Shown: piece by piece, positions 17,675 to 27,111 of the stretch | How the letters are laid out: every line of letters begins with the position of its first letter | How positions within the stretch are numbered: position 1 is the first letter of the stretch | DNA from: Paenirhodobacter enshiensis | GTDB taxonomy: Bacteria > Pseudomonadota > Alphaproteobacteria > Rhodobacterales > Rhodobacteraceae | Assembly (NCBI RefSeq): GCF_000740785.1 | Contig: NZ_JFZB01000009.1 | Location: 124,001-188,000, forward strand | Length of the DNA stretch: 64,000 nt | Direction: 5' to 3' | Translations under genes and position numbers: made by a program | The notes under the pieces: model-generated | The model's input: the letters and a program-made list of their open reading frames with translations, nothing else | Database searches by the model: none | What the model was told of the DNA's origin: nothing

Positions 17675-19942
17675 TCAGTGCAACCCTGCCAGATAGCGCG
17701 TCACGGCCGGGCGCACGGTCTCGACGTTTGCGTCCTGCGCCTCGCGGATCACCTGCGCCAGATCGTCAAGGTTCGCGCGCCGGATCAGATGCTTCACCGG
17801 CCCGATCGAGGCCGGGCGCATCGACAGCGTGCGGATCCCGAGCGCGGCGAAAGTCAGCGCCTCGACCGGGCGCCCGGCATCCTCGCCGCAGAAGCTCAGC
17901 GGCGTTCCGGCATTGTCGCAGCGCGCGATGATGCCCGAGATGAAGCTCAGGAACGCGGTGTCGAGCGTGTCATAGCGGCGCCGCACCCGCTCGTTCTCGC
18001 GGTCGGCGGCGAAGAAGAACTGCTTCAGATCGTTGCCGCCGAGCGAGATGAAATCGCACGCCGCGAAGAAGCTGTCCGGCGCGAAGGCGAGGGACGGCGT
18101 TTCCATCATCGCGCCGATGCGCAGCGTCTCGGGCACGCGCCGGCCGATCTTGGCCTCGCGGTCGCGCATGTGCAGCGCCTCGGCGCGGGCGGCGTGGAAT
18201 TCCTCGGGCGTGGCGATGAAGGGGAACATCACCGACAGCGGCCGGCCGTCGGCGGCGCGCATCAGCGCCTGAAGCTGCATCCGCAGCACGCCGCGCTTGT
18301 CGAGGCCCACCCGGATCGCGCGCCAGCCCATCGCCGGGTTGGGTTCGTCCTGCGGCTTCATGTAGGGCAGCACCTTGTCCGAACCGATGTCGAGCGTGCG
18401 GAACTGCACCTGCTTGCCGCCGGCCGCGTCCATCACCCGCTTGTAAAGCGCCGCCAGCTCGCCGCGCGAGGGCACACGCGAACGGGTCAGGAACTGCAAC
18501 TCGGTGCGGAACAGACCGACGCCATCGGCGCCCGACCCCGCGAGCGAGGGCAGATCCGCCATCAGCCCGGCGTTCATCGTCAGCGAGATCACCTTGCCGG
18601 ACTGATCCTCGGCCGGCAGTTCGCGCAGATCGGCGTAACGCTTCTGCGCCTCGGCGGCCATCGCCATCTTGTCGCGGAAAGCGGCGGTCACGCTGTCCTC
18701 GGGGCGCAGATGCACGATACCGTTGTCGCCGTCGACCAGGATCGGATCGCCGTTCAGCGCCTCGGTGGTGATGCGCCCGGCGTGGATGACCAGCGGGATC
18801 GCCAGCGCTCGGGCGACGATCGCCGCATGGCTGCCGACCGAGCCCTCTTCCAGCACCACGCCCTTCAGCACCCGGCCGTAATCGAGCAGCTCCGCCGGGC
18901 CGATGTTGCGCGCGACGAGGATCGGGTTTTCGGGCAGTTGCGCCCCGGTGTCGCGTCCCTGTCCGGTCAGCAGCCGCAGCAGCCGGTTCGACAGATCGTC
19001 GAAATCGTGAAGCCGCTCGCGCAGATAGGCATCGCTCGATTGTCCGAGCTTCGAACGCGTCGTCGCCTGTTCCTTCTCGACCGCCGCCTCGGCCGACAGA
19101 CCGAGCCCGATGTCCTCGACCATGCGCCGCATCCAGCCGCGCGAATGGGCGAGCATCCGATAGGCTTCGAGAACCTGGCGCTGCTCCTTGTCCATCGTGG
19201 CCGAGCCCGAGAGCATGTCGTCGATCTGATGTTGCAGCCCCGAGACCGCCTCGACCAGACGCTTCTGCTCGTGCTCGATGTCGTCGGCGACCGGGTTGGT
19301 GACGACGACGCGCGGCTCGTGCAGCCAGACCCGGCCCTCGGCCGCGCCTTCCTGTCCGGTCGCGCCGCGGAACAGCACCGGGAAGCGATGCGTCGCGCCG
19401 ATGCCGTTGTGGTCGGCGGTAAAGGCGCCAAGCTCGGTCATCTCGGCCAGCACCATCGCCACGACCTCGAGGCCGTAGACTTCATCCTCGAGGAACTCGC
19501 GCGCCTCGCGCGACTGCACGACAAGCACGCCGAGGATCTCTCCGACGCGCTGGATCGGCACGCCGAGGAAGCTCGAATAGATCTCCTCGCCGGTCTCGGG
19601 CATGTAGCGGAACCCGGGCGCGCCGGGGGCGTCGCCGGTGTTCACCGGCGTGCCGGTGCGCGCGACGCGCCCGACCAGCCCCTCGCCGAGGCGCATCCGC
19701 GTGTGGTGCACCGATTCCGGGTTGAGGCCGGTCGTCGCGCACAGCTCCAGCGTCTCGGGATCGCGGAACAGGTAGATCGAGCACACATGCGTGTGCATGG
19801 AATCGGCGATCAGGCTGGTGATCCGGTCGAGCCGGTCCTGCCCCCCCGTCGGTTCGGCGAGCGTGTCACGCAGCCGCCGCAGCAGGCTGCGGCTGTCGGG
19901 CACGCTGCGCTCCGGTATAGGGTTGCCCTTGCCGTCGTCCAT
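17675..19942 (-). CDS. ptsP: PEP-protein phosphotransferase PtsP (EI-Ntr)
   Basis: First enzyme of the nitrogen-type PTS, which autophosphorylates with PEP and passes phosphate to NPr. The 755-residue protein has an N-terminal GAF domain (about 20-180), then the EI swivel domain with active H372 in GSVGSHAAIVARALAIP, and the PEP-utilising barrel (GADGVGLFRTELQFL; FISLGGNDLKQFFFAADR). It follows lysC by 41 nt on the same strand, an adjacency often seen in alphaproteobacteria. The NPr and EIIA-Ntr genes are not in this window. Repeat copy C probably ends the transcript. Confidence 0.95.
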   Translation of the reverse strand: MDDGKGNPIPERSVPDSRSLLRRLRDTLAEPTGGQDRLDRITSLIADSMHTHVCSIYLFRDPETLELCATTGLNPESVHHTRMRLGEGLVGRVARTGTPVNTGDAPGAPGFRYMPETGEEIYSSFLGVPIQRVGEILGVLVVQSREAREFLEDEVYGLEVVAMVLAEMTELGAFTADHNGIGATHRFPVLFRGATGQEGAAEGRVWLHEPRVVVTNPVADDIEHEQKRLVEAVSGLQHQIDDMLSGSATMDKEQRQVLEAYRMLAHSRGWMRRMVEDIGLGLSAEAAVEKEQATTRSKLGQSSDAYLRERLHDFDDLSNRLLRLLTGQGRDTGAQLPENPILVARNIGPAELLDYGRVLKGVVLEEGSVGSHAAIVARALAIPLVIHAGRITTEALNGDPILVDGDNGIVHLRPEDSVTAAFRDKMAMAAEAQKRYADLRELPAEDQSGKVISLTMNAGLMADLPSLAGSGADGVGLFRTELQFLTRSRVPSRGELAALYKRVMDAAGGKQVQFRTLDIGSDKVLPYMKPQDEPNPAMGWRAIRVGLDKRGVLRMQLQALMRAADGRPLSVMFPFIATPEEFHAARAEALHMRDREAKIGRRVPETLRIGAMMETPSLAFAPDSFFAACDFISLGGNDLKQFFFAADRENERVRRRYDTLDTAFLSFISGIIARCDNAGTPLSFCGEDAGRPVEALTFAALGIRTLSMRPASIGPVKHLIRRANLDDLAQVIREAQDANVETVRPAVTRYLAGLH

Positions 19943-19983
19943 GTCGCGACGCTCCCCCGTGCGGGGGCCTGGCCTCGTCTCGG

Positions 19984-21243
19984 TCAGGCCTTGTCCAGTC
20001 CGAATGCATCATGGAGGGCCTGCACGGCCAGTTCCATATATTTCCGGTCGATCAGCACCGAAATCTTGATCTCGGAGGTGGTGATGACCTTGATGTTGAT
20101 GTTTTCCGCGGCAAGCGCATTGAACATCTTCGCCGCGACGCCGGCGTGGCTGCGCATCCCGATGCCGACGACCGAGACCTTGGCGACATCGGTGTCGATG
20201 ATCAGCTCGTCGTAACGGATCTTGCCGGCGGCCTTGGCGTCTTCGAGCGCCTTCTCGGCGCGGGCGACCTGATTGATCGGGCAAGAGAAGGTCATGTCGG
20301 TGACGGCGCCGGCGTGGTGCTCGTCATAGTCCTTTTCCGAGATGTTCTGCACGATCATGTCGACGTTCACACCGGCCTCGGCCAGTGGCCCGAAGATCGC
20401 GGTGGCGATGCCGGGGCGGTCCTCGATGGTGAACAGGGTGATCTTCGCTTCCTCGCGCGAGAAGGCGATACCGGAGACGGCTTTCGATTCCATGATTTCT
20501 TCCTCGGCGCAGACCAGGGTTCCAGAAGTTTCATCGGTGTCCTCGAAGGAGGACAGCACGCGCAGGCGCACATTGTAGCGCATCGCCAGCTCGACCGAGC
20601 GCGTCTGCAGCACCTTGGCACCGAGAGAGGCGAGTTCGAGCATCTCCTCGAAGGCGATCTTGTCGAGCTTGCGCGCCTTCGACGAGACCCGCGGATCGGT
20701 GGTGTAGATGCCGTCGACATCGGTGTAGATGTCGCACCGCTCCGCCTCGAAGGCGGCGGCGAAGGCGACGGCGGTGGTGTCCGAACCGCCCCGGCCGAGC
20801 GTGGTGATCCGGCCCTCGGGCGACAGGCCCTGGAAGCCCGCGACCACGGCGACCTTCATCCCTTCGGCGAATTTCTGGTCGATGTTGGCGCGCGGGATCG
20901 ACAGGAAGCGCGCCGAACCATGCGCCGAGGTGGTGTTGATCGGGACCTGCCAGCCTTGCCAGCTGCGCGCGGGCACGTCCATTTCCTGCAGCCGCAGCGC
21001 CATCAGACCGGCGGTGATGTTCTCGCCCGAGGACACCACGGCATCGTATTCGCGCGCGTCGTAAAGCGGAGAGGTCTTCTCGACCCAGCCGACCAGCTCG
21101 TTGGTCTTTCCCGACATCGCCGAAACGATGACGATGACGTCATAGCCGCGCTCCACCTCGCGTTTGACCTTGGCCGCCGCGTTGGCGATGCGGTCGAGGT
21201 CACCTACCGAGGTGCCGCCGAATTTCATGACGAGAAGCGGCAT
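19984..21243 (-). CDS. lysC: Aspartate kinase
   Basis: Phosphorylates aspartate, the committed step to lysine, threonine and methionine. The 419-residue monofunctional enzyme begins MPLLVMKFGGTSVGD (kinase P-loop-like KFGGTS). It has the catalytic block LGRGGSDTTAVAFAAAF and the TDVDGIYTTDPR site, then two ACT domains from about residue 270 (ITLFTIEDRPGIATAIFG; VSVVGIGMRSHAGVAAKMF) for allosteric control by end products. The start at 21243 has GGGGGAG five bases upstream, better than the longer open frame. Operon with ptsP. Confidence 0.95.
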   Translation of the reverse strand: MPLLVMKFGGTSVGDLDRIANAAAKVKREVERGYDVIVIVSAMSGKTNELVGWVEKTSPLYDAREYDAVVSSGENITAGLMALRLQEMDVPARSWQGWQVPINTTSAHGSARFLSIPRANIDQKFAEGMKVAVVAGFQGLSPEGRITTLGRGGSDTTAVAFAAAFEAERCDIYTDVDGIYTTDPRVSSKARKLDKIAFEEMLELASLGAKVLQTRSVELAMRYNVRLRVLSSFEDTDETSGTLVCAEEEIMESKAVSGIAFSREEAKITLFTIEDRPGIATAIFGPLAEAGVNVDMIVQNISEKDYDEHHAGAVTDMTFSCPINQVARAEKALEDAKAAGKIRYDELIIDTDVAKVSVVGIGMRSHAGVAAKMFNALAAENINIKVITTSEIKISVLIDRKYMELAVQALHDAFGLDKA

Positions 21244-21462
21244 GATACTCCCCCACAGACGTGCCGGGCCCGCTGCCCGGTCGAACGGGTTCCTGCTAGC
21301 GGATGGCGGAAGGGCTTGCAAGGGCCGCGCGCCCCGGCGGGCACATTGTTGCGCGCGAGGGTGGGGATCCGTGCCGATTGTTCCCGGATTGCCCGGGTTT
21401 GGCTGCGGCGGGTTTCGGTTTCTTGCGTTGCCGGGCGATGCCGTGGCGATCGGGCGGCCCGC

Positions 21463-21912
21463 TCAGTTGGTCTTGCGCGGGCTCATGAAGGGCAGGGGCG
21501 TGACCTCGATGCCGTCCTCGATCAGCGCGCGGGCCTCGTCGGGGCGCGCCTCGCCCCAGATCGCGCGCTCGGGTGCCTCGCCCTCGTGCATGGCGCGGGC
21601 CTCGGTGGCGAAATCCTTGCCGACGTAATCGGAATTCTGTTCGACCGCGCGGCGCAGTGCGGCGATGATCCCGGCCGGATCGGGCGCGGCCGCAGGCGCC
21701 GCCTGCGCGGTTTCGGGGTGAGGCGCTTCAGGAGCGCCCGCCTTGCGTGCCGGGCGCACAGCGGGCGCCATCAGCGTTTTCGCGACCCTGGCCGAGCCGC
21801 AGACCGTGCAGGCGACCATGCCGGCCGCGCTCAGCTTGTCGAACGCCTCGGCCGAGGCGAACCAGCTTTCGAAAGCGTGGTCATGGTCGCATTTCAGGGT
21901 GTAGCGGATCAT
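21463..21912 (-). CDS. DUF1178 family protein
   Basis: A 149-residue protein that starts MIRYTLKCDHDHAFESWF and carries a second Cys pair in ACTVCGSARVAKTLMAPAV. This gives a probable small zinc-ribbon at the N-terminus, the signature of DUF1178. The middle is a Pro/Ala-rich linker and the C-terminus is the conserved EARAMHEGEAPERAIWGEA helix. The function of the family is not established. It sits 108 bp upstream of a Nudix gene on the same strand and is probably expressed with it. Confidence 0.85.
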   Translation of the reverse strand: MIRYTLKCDHDHAFESWFASAEAFDKLSAAGMVACTVCGSARVAKTLMAPAVRPARKAGAPEAPHPETAQAAPAAAPDPAGIIAALRRAVEQNSDYVGKDFATEARAMHEGEAPERAIWGEARPDEARALIEDGIEVTPLPFMSPRKTN

Positions 21913-22020
21913 CCGTCGCTTCCGCGCAAAAGGGTCTGGGCGAAGGAAACAGATATGGTGTGGCGCCCGAAATGCAACCCCTGACGAGAGCCGGGCTCCC
22001 CGGCCGCGGGGCCGCCGGGG

Positions 22021-22470
22021 TCAATGTTTCAGGCTGCGCAGCAGCTCGGCCAGCTCGGGTTCGGCGACCAGCCTGGCCGCCTTGGCAAGCGGCACCCACT
22101 TGCGCCGTCGCTGGCCCTTTTCGGGGTAGCGCGCGGCGAGCTTGTCGACCTTGACGGGATGGACCTCGACCCGGCACTGCAGCGGCCGCCCGGTTTCGAG
22201 CGCCTTCTGCGCGCCATAGGTGCCGAGAGCGGGCCCGCTCAGCCGGCCGATCACCCCGGCCTCTTCCCAGGCTTCGGTCAGCGCGGTCTCGCCCTCGGAA
22301 CGGTCGTCCATCCGCCAGCCCTTGGGCAAAAGCCAGCGGCCGGTCTCGCGCGAGGTGATCATCAGAACCTCGGCCCGGCCAGCCTTGCGCCGCAGGCACA
22401 GCGCGGCGAACTGCACCGGACGAACCCCGCTCGCATTTCGCAGGAGTTCGAGTTTCTTCTCGTATTTCAT
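22021..22470 (-). CDS. Nudix hydrolase
   Basis: A 149-residue hydrolase of nucleoside-diphosphate-linked compounds. The Nudix box is visible as GWRMDDRSEGETALTEAWEE followed by AGVIG, with the conserved E-x-x-E-E core; the usual Arg of the REUxEE motif is replaced by Thr-Glu-Ala here. WLLPKGW just before it is typical of diphosphoinositol-polyphosphate/diadenosine-type members. It has no signal peptide. It lies upstream of the DUF1178 gene on the same strand. Confidence 0.88.
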   Translation of the reverse strand: MKYEKKLELLRNASGVRPVQFAALCLRRKAGRAEVLMITSRETGRWLLPKGWRMDDRSEGETALTEAWEEAGVIGRLSGPALGTYGAQKALETGRPLQCRVEVHPVKVDKLAARYPEKGQRRRKWVPLAKAARLVAEPELAELLRSLKH

Positions 22471-22628
22471 CCTGTAGCCCGATCGCCCCCCGTGTCTTGC
22501 CGGCCTGCCTCGCGCCCGCCCGTTGTGCCCCGGCCGGATCGCATCGTTTCGGTCTAAAGATAAAGAGCGGGCGCGGCCGAGTTCCAGAGCCGGAGGGGCA
22601 AACCCGGGCCGCAGTCGCAGAAAATTGC

Positions 22629-23930
22629 TCAGCCTGCCCGGATCTTGCCCGTTTTCGCGGCAATGATGCCGAGAAATGCGGCGGCCAGCCCGCCGATTGC
22701 CGCGCGTCCGGTCATCGGGCCAAGCGCTTCGGTGGCGCGCGCGGCAAGGCGGGCGGCCTCGGCCCCGCCCATGGCGAGCGCCGGGCCGAGCGTTGCCGCA
22801 TCGCGGACGGCAACCGCGGCGCCTGCCGCGTCGAGTGCCCCGAACGGGGCGCGGTGATTTTCGGTGAACGGACCGTGCACCACGGCTGCGCCGCAGGCCA
22901 CCGGCTCGAACGGGGTGTGGCCGCCCTTGTCGACGAGCGTGCCGCCGACGAAGCAGACCGAGGCCGCACGATACCAGTTCGCCATCTCGCCCATCGTGTC
23001 GGCCAGAAGAACATCGGCCGTGGCGGTATCGTCGCCGGCCGAACGGATCGCGACGCTCAGCCCGCGGTCCGCGATCAGGCGCGCGATGGCGGGGGCGCGG
23101 CGCGGATGGCGTGGCGCGAGGATCAGGCGCAGGCCGGGCACCTGTTCGCGTGCGACACGGAAGGCATCGAGGACGATCTCGTCCTCGCCTTCATGGGTGG
23201 AGGCTGCGAGAACCGTTAGCGCGCGCTGCCATCCCGGCGACCATGTGGCGGCGGCAGGCGCGACGGCGGTCTTCAGATTGACCGCCGGCAGCATCCGCGC
23301 ATCCGGCACGCCGAAGCCACGAAAGCCCGCGGCGCTTGCCTCGTCCTGCGCCGAGACCGCGTCGATCGCCGGCGCCAGCACCCGGCCGAGCCCGATCTTG
23401 CGCCAGCGTCGGGCGGAACGCGCCGACATCCGCCCGCCGGCGATCAGCACCGGGATCGCGCGTTCACCCGCCATCGCCAGCCGGTTCGGCCAGATCTCGT
23501 TCTCGATCACGATCAGCGCGGAAGGGGCATGGCGGGCGAAGAACCGGCGAAGGCAGCCGCGGCTGTCGAGGGGCGCCATCCGCACCGCGAGGCGTCCGGT
23601 CAGCGCGGGCTCGCGCATCCAGCCCTCGGCCAGCGCGCGGGCGGTGACGGTGTTGACGGTGATCAGAAGCCGCAGATCGGGGGCGCGGGCGAGCATCTCC
23701 TCGATCAGCGGGCGGGCAGAGACCAGCTCGCCGTTCGAGGCGGCGTGCAGCCAGACCGCACCCGGCACCGTCGCCGCGCCGAAGCCCAGCCGTTCGGCCA
23801 GCGTTCCCGCCGCTTCCTTGTCCGCAGCCACGCGCAGCCCGAGCCGGATCAGCAGCATGGGCAGCACGAGGGCAAGGATCAGGCGATAGAGGCGCAAAGG
23901 GGGCTCCGGCAGGAAAGGCGTTTCCCGCAT
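22629..23930 (-). CDS. waaA: 3-deoxy-D-manno-octulosonic acid transferase (Kdo transferase)
   Basis: Adds Kdo from CMP-Kdo to lipid A precursor, joining the LPS core to lipid A at the inner membrane. The 433-residue protein has an N-terminal membrane anchor (LYRLILALVLPMLLIRLGLR) and then the GT30 domain, with the catalytic Glu in VWLHAASNGELVSARPLIEE and the VIENEIWPN motif. The C-terminal GT-B half shows FVGGTLVDKGGHTPFEP for nucleotide-sugar binding. It is followed by the Nudix and DUF1178 genes, with a 158-nt gap that suggests a separate promoter. Confidence 0.93.
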   Translation of the reverse strand: MRETPFLPEPPLRLYRLILALVLPMLLIRLGLRVAADKEAAGTLAERLGFGAATVPGAVWLHAASNGELVSARPLIEEMLARAPDLRLLITVNTVTARALAEGWMREPALTGRLAVRMAPLDSRGCLRRFFARHAPSALIVIENEIWPNRLAMAGERAIPVLIAGGRMSARSARRWRKIGLGRVLAPAIDAVSAQDEASAAGFRGFGVPDARMLPAVNLKTAVAPAAATWSPGWQRALTVLAASTHEGEDEIVLDAFRVAREQVPGLRLILAPRHPRRAPAIARLIADRGLSVAIRSAGDDTATADVLLADTMGEMANWYRAASVCFVGGTLVDKGGHTPFEPVACGAAVVHGPFTENHRAPFGALDAAGAAVAVRDAATLGPALAMGGAEAARLAARATEALGPMTGRAAIGGLAAAFLGIIAAKTGKIRAG

Positions 23931-23976
23931 CCATCCCGCAGCACGGCGCGGGATGCAAGCCGTATGGCGGAAACGA

Positions 23977-24009
23977 CGACGGGCGCGGCATCGTCTGCCG
24001 CGCCCGTCG
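23977..24009 (-). terminator. Terminator of the RND operon
   Basis: Perfect 14-bp inverted repeat CGACGGGCGCGGCA / TGCCGCGCCCGTCG with a 5-nt loop, 24 nt after the RND permease stop and followed on the minus strand by TCGTTT. Confidence 0.8.
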
Positions 24010-24032
24010 AAGCGTTTCCGTGCCGGATGCGC

Positions 24033-27000
24033 TCAGCCAGCGGCGACGCGGCGTTCCTCGGCCTCGCGCAGGGCGCGGTCGGAGGGCGCGATGAAGCTGT
24101 AGAACATCGGCACCACGAAGAGCGTGAACATCGTCCCGATCAGCAGCCCCGAGAACATCACGATCCCCATCGCGTTGCGCGCGGCCGCACCGGCACCTTG
24201 CGCAAAGACCAGCGGCACCACCGCCAGCGCCATCGCCGCCGTGGTCATCAGGATCGGCCGCAACCGGGTGCGCGCGGCGATAACGATGGCCTCGCGCCGG
24301 CCGCGGCCATGCTCGGCGCGCTGCTGGTTGGCGAATTCGACGATCAGGATACCGTGCTTGGTGATCAGCCCGACCAGCGTGATCAGCCCGACCTGACTGT
24401 AGATGTTCAGCGTCCCGAGCCCCATGTTCAGCGGCAGCACCGCGCCGAAGATCGTCAGCGGCACCGCCATCATGATGATGAACGGGTCGCGGAAGCTCTC
24501 GAATTGCGCGGCGAGCACGAGATAGATCACCAGAACCGCCGCCGCGAAGGCGATGGCGATGGTGTTGCCCTGGGTCTGTTCCAGCCGCGACTGGCCGGAA
24601 TAGTCGAGGAAGAAGCCCTCGGGCATGACGTCGCGCGCGATCGAGACGATCTCGTTCACCCCGGTCACCGTCGACAGCCCGATCATCGGCAGCGCGGTGA
24701 TCGTCGCGGAATTCAGCTGGTTGAACTGCTCGATCGAGGCCGGCATCGCGTCGGTCGAGATTGTCACCACCGAGCTGAGCGGCACCATCGCGCCCGAGGC
24801 CGAGCGCACGAAGTAACTGCCCAGCAGCGCGGGGTTCTCGCGGAAGCTCTGCGGCACCTGCGGGATGATGTCATAGCTGTTCGAGTCGCGGTCGAACTGC
24901 GCCACCTTGTAGCCGCCGACCAAGAGACCCAGCGTCGCCCCCACATCCGAGGCCGAAACCCCGAGCGTCGCGGCCCGCTCGCGGTCGATGGTCACCCGCG
25001 CCTCCGGAGCGTCGAAGTTGAGCGAGTTCTGCACCACGATGAACTTGCCCGAGGCCTGCGCGCGGCGACGGATTTCCTCGGCGACCTCGGCGACCTGAGC
25101 GGCCGAATGGATCGACTGCACGATGATCGAGATCGGCAGCCCGCCGCCGGTGCCGGGCAGGGTGGGCGGCGCGAAGGCGAAGCCCTTCAGCCCGGGGTTC
25201 AGGTCGAGCTTCGCCTGAATGTCGGTCTGGATCGCCTTTTGCGAGCGGTCGCGCTCGGACCAGTCCTTCAGCGCCCAGATCAGGAAGCCATGACTGTCGT
25301 CGCCGCCGAAGCCCGCGACGGAGAAGTCGGTCTTCACCTCGGGGATGCCGGCCGTGGCCTTGCTGATCTGGGCGATGTATTTCGCGGTATAGGTATCGGT
25401 GGCGTAGCGCGGCCCGTTGGCGATGGCGATGATCGCGCCCTCGTCCTCGTCGGGGGCGAGCTCGCTCGAGGTATGGACGAACATGAAGCCCATCAGCCCG
25501 ATCAGCACCGCGACGATCGTCAGCGTCACCGGCCGGTAATCGAGCGATCCGTCGACGCGCGCCTGATACCACTGCGCCAGCCGCTCGAACACGCGGTCGA
25601 CGCGCGCCTGAAAGCCCGAGGCACCGTCCGCGCGCAGGATCCGCGACGACATCATCGGCGTGATGGTCAGCGCGATGATGCCTGACAGGATCACCGATCC
25701 CGCGAGCGTGAAGGCGAATTCGCGAAACAATGCGCCGGTCAGCCCGCCGGTGAAGCCCAGAGGCGCCAGCACCGCGGCCAGCGTGATCGTCATCGCGATC
25801 ACCGGGCCGGTGATCTCCTTCATGCCGGCGACGGCGGCGGGGATCGGTTTCATCCCCTCCTCGATATGACGGTGGATGTTCTCGACGACGACGATGGCAT
25901 CGTCGACCACCAGCCCGATCGCCAGCACCATCGCCAGGAGCGTCAGCAGGTTGATCGAATAGCCGAGCGCCGCCAGCACCGCGAGCACGCCCACCAGCGA
26001 CAGCGGGATCGTCACCACCGGCATCACCACCGAACGCACCGAGCCGAGGAACAGCAAGATCACCACGATCACGATGGCGACCGCCTCGGCGATGGTCTTG
26101 AACACTTCGTGGATCGAGGCGGAAATCGTGTCGGTGGAATCGTAGACCATCTCGAGGCGCATCCCCTCGGGGAGCCCCGCGTTGATCTTCGGCAGCTCCG
26201 TCACCACCGCGGCAGCGGTGTCGAGCGGGTTCGCCGCAGGCGTCGGATAGACGCCGATGAAGGTGCCGGGCTTGCCGCGGAAGTTCACGATCTCGCCCGA
26301 CTCGTCCGAGGCGAGCTCGATCCGCGCCACGTCGCGCAGCCGCACCACCGCATCGCCCTCGGCCCGGATCGGCAGTGCACCGAAGGCCTCGGGCGTCTGC
26401 AGCGTGGTCTTCAGCGTGATCGCATGGGCGACATATTCGTTCTTGGTCTTGCCCGCCGCCGCGAGGTAGTTCGACGCATTGACCGCCGCCAGCACCTCGG
26501 CCGCGGTGACATGGCGCGCGGCCAGCTTGTCAGGGTCGATCCACAGCCGCATCGCGTATTTCGAGGCGCCGATCACCTCGATCTGCGCGACGCCCGGGAT
26601 CGTCGACATGCGCGGACGGATCACCCGCTCGATATATTCGGTCAGCTGCTCCTTGGTCATGCGCGGGTTGATCGCAGCGATGTAAAGCAGCGCGAAAGTC
26701 TGCCCGGTGCCCTTGACGATCACCGGATCCTCCGCCTCGGTCGGCAGCTGCGAGCGCACCTGCTGCACCTTGGCGAGGACCTCGGTCAGCGCGGTGTCGG
26801 GGTTCGAGCCGAGCTTCATGTGCACCGAAACCACCGAACTCGACGGTGCCGAGGTCGAGGTCACGTAGTCGATGTTCTCGGTGGTGGCGACGGCTTCTTC
26901 GATCGGGGCGGTGATGAAGCCCTGGATCAGTTCAGGCGCGGCACCGGGATAGGTGGTGGTGACGGTGACCACGGTCTCGTCGACCTTGGGATACTGGCGC

Positions 27001-27101
27001 ACCGCGAGGTTGAAATAGCCCGCCGTGCCCAGAAGCAGCATGAACGCGCCCACCACCAGCGACAGCACGGGGCGGCGGATGAAGATTTCGGTGAAATGCA
27101 T
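24033..27101 (-). CDS. RND efflux permease (HAE1/AcrB family)
   Basis: Inner-membrane proton-driven multidrug pump, 1022 residues with the classic two-fold layout: TM1 at about 10-30, a large periplasmic loop, TM2-6, a second large loop and TM8-12. The proton-relay aspartates are D400 and D401 in GLVVDDAIVVVEN within TM4. It lies 10 nt after the adaptor gene on the same strand. No outer-membrane TolC-like channel is encoded next to it, so it must borrow one from elsewhere. The substrate range cannot be predicted. A strong hairpin terminator follows. Confidence 0.95.
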   Translation of the reverse strand: MHFTEIFIRRPVLSLVVGAFMLLLGTAGYFNLAVRQYPKVDETVVTVTTTYPGAAPELIQGFITAPIEEAVATTENIDYVTSTSAPSSSVVSVHMKLGSNPDTALTEVLAKVQQVRSQLPTEAEDPVIVKGTGQTFALLYIAAINPRMTKEQLTEYIERVIRPRMSTIPGVAQIEVIGASKYAMRLWIDPDKLAARHVTAAEVLAAVNASNYLAAAGKTKNEYVAHAITLKTTLQTPEAFGALPIRAEGDAVVRLRDVARIELASDESGEIVNFRGKPGTFIGVYPTPAANPLDTAAAVVTELPKINAGLPEGMRLEMVYDSTDTISASIHEVFKTIAEAVAIVIVVILLFLGSVRSVVMPVVTIPLSLVGVLAVLAALGYSINLLTLLAMVLAIGLVVDDAIVVVENIHRHIEEGMKPIPAAVAGMKEITGPVIAMTITLAAVLAPLGFTGGLTGALFREFAFTLAGSVILSGIIALTITPMMSSRILRADGASGFQARVDRVFERLAQWYQARVDGSLDYRPVTLTIVAVLIGLMGFMFVHTSSELAPDEDEGAIIAIANGPRYATDTYTAKYIAQISKATAGIPEVKTDFSVAGFGGDDSHGFLIWALKDWSERDRSQKAIQTDIQAKLDLNPGLKGFAFAPPTLPGTGGGLPISIIVQSIHSAAQVAEVAEEIRRRAQASGKFIVVQNSLNFDAPEARVTIDRERAATLGVSASDVGATLGLLVGGYKVAQFDRDSNSYDIIPQVPQSFRENPALLGSYFVRSASGAMVPLSSVVTISTDAMPASIEQFNQLNSATITALPMIGLSTVTGVNEIVSIARDVMPEGFFLDYSGQSRLEQTQGNTIAIAFAAAVLVIYLVLAAQFESFRDPFIIMMAVPLTIFGAVLPLNMGLGTLNIYSQVGLITLVGLITKHGILIVEFANQQRAEHGRGRREAIVIAARTRLRPILMTTAAMALAVVPLVFAQGAGAAARNAMGIVMFSGLLIGTMFTLFVVPMFYSFIAPSDRALREAEERRVAAG

Positions 27102-27111
27102 CGTCCGGTCC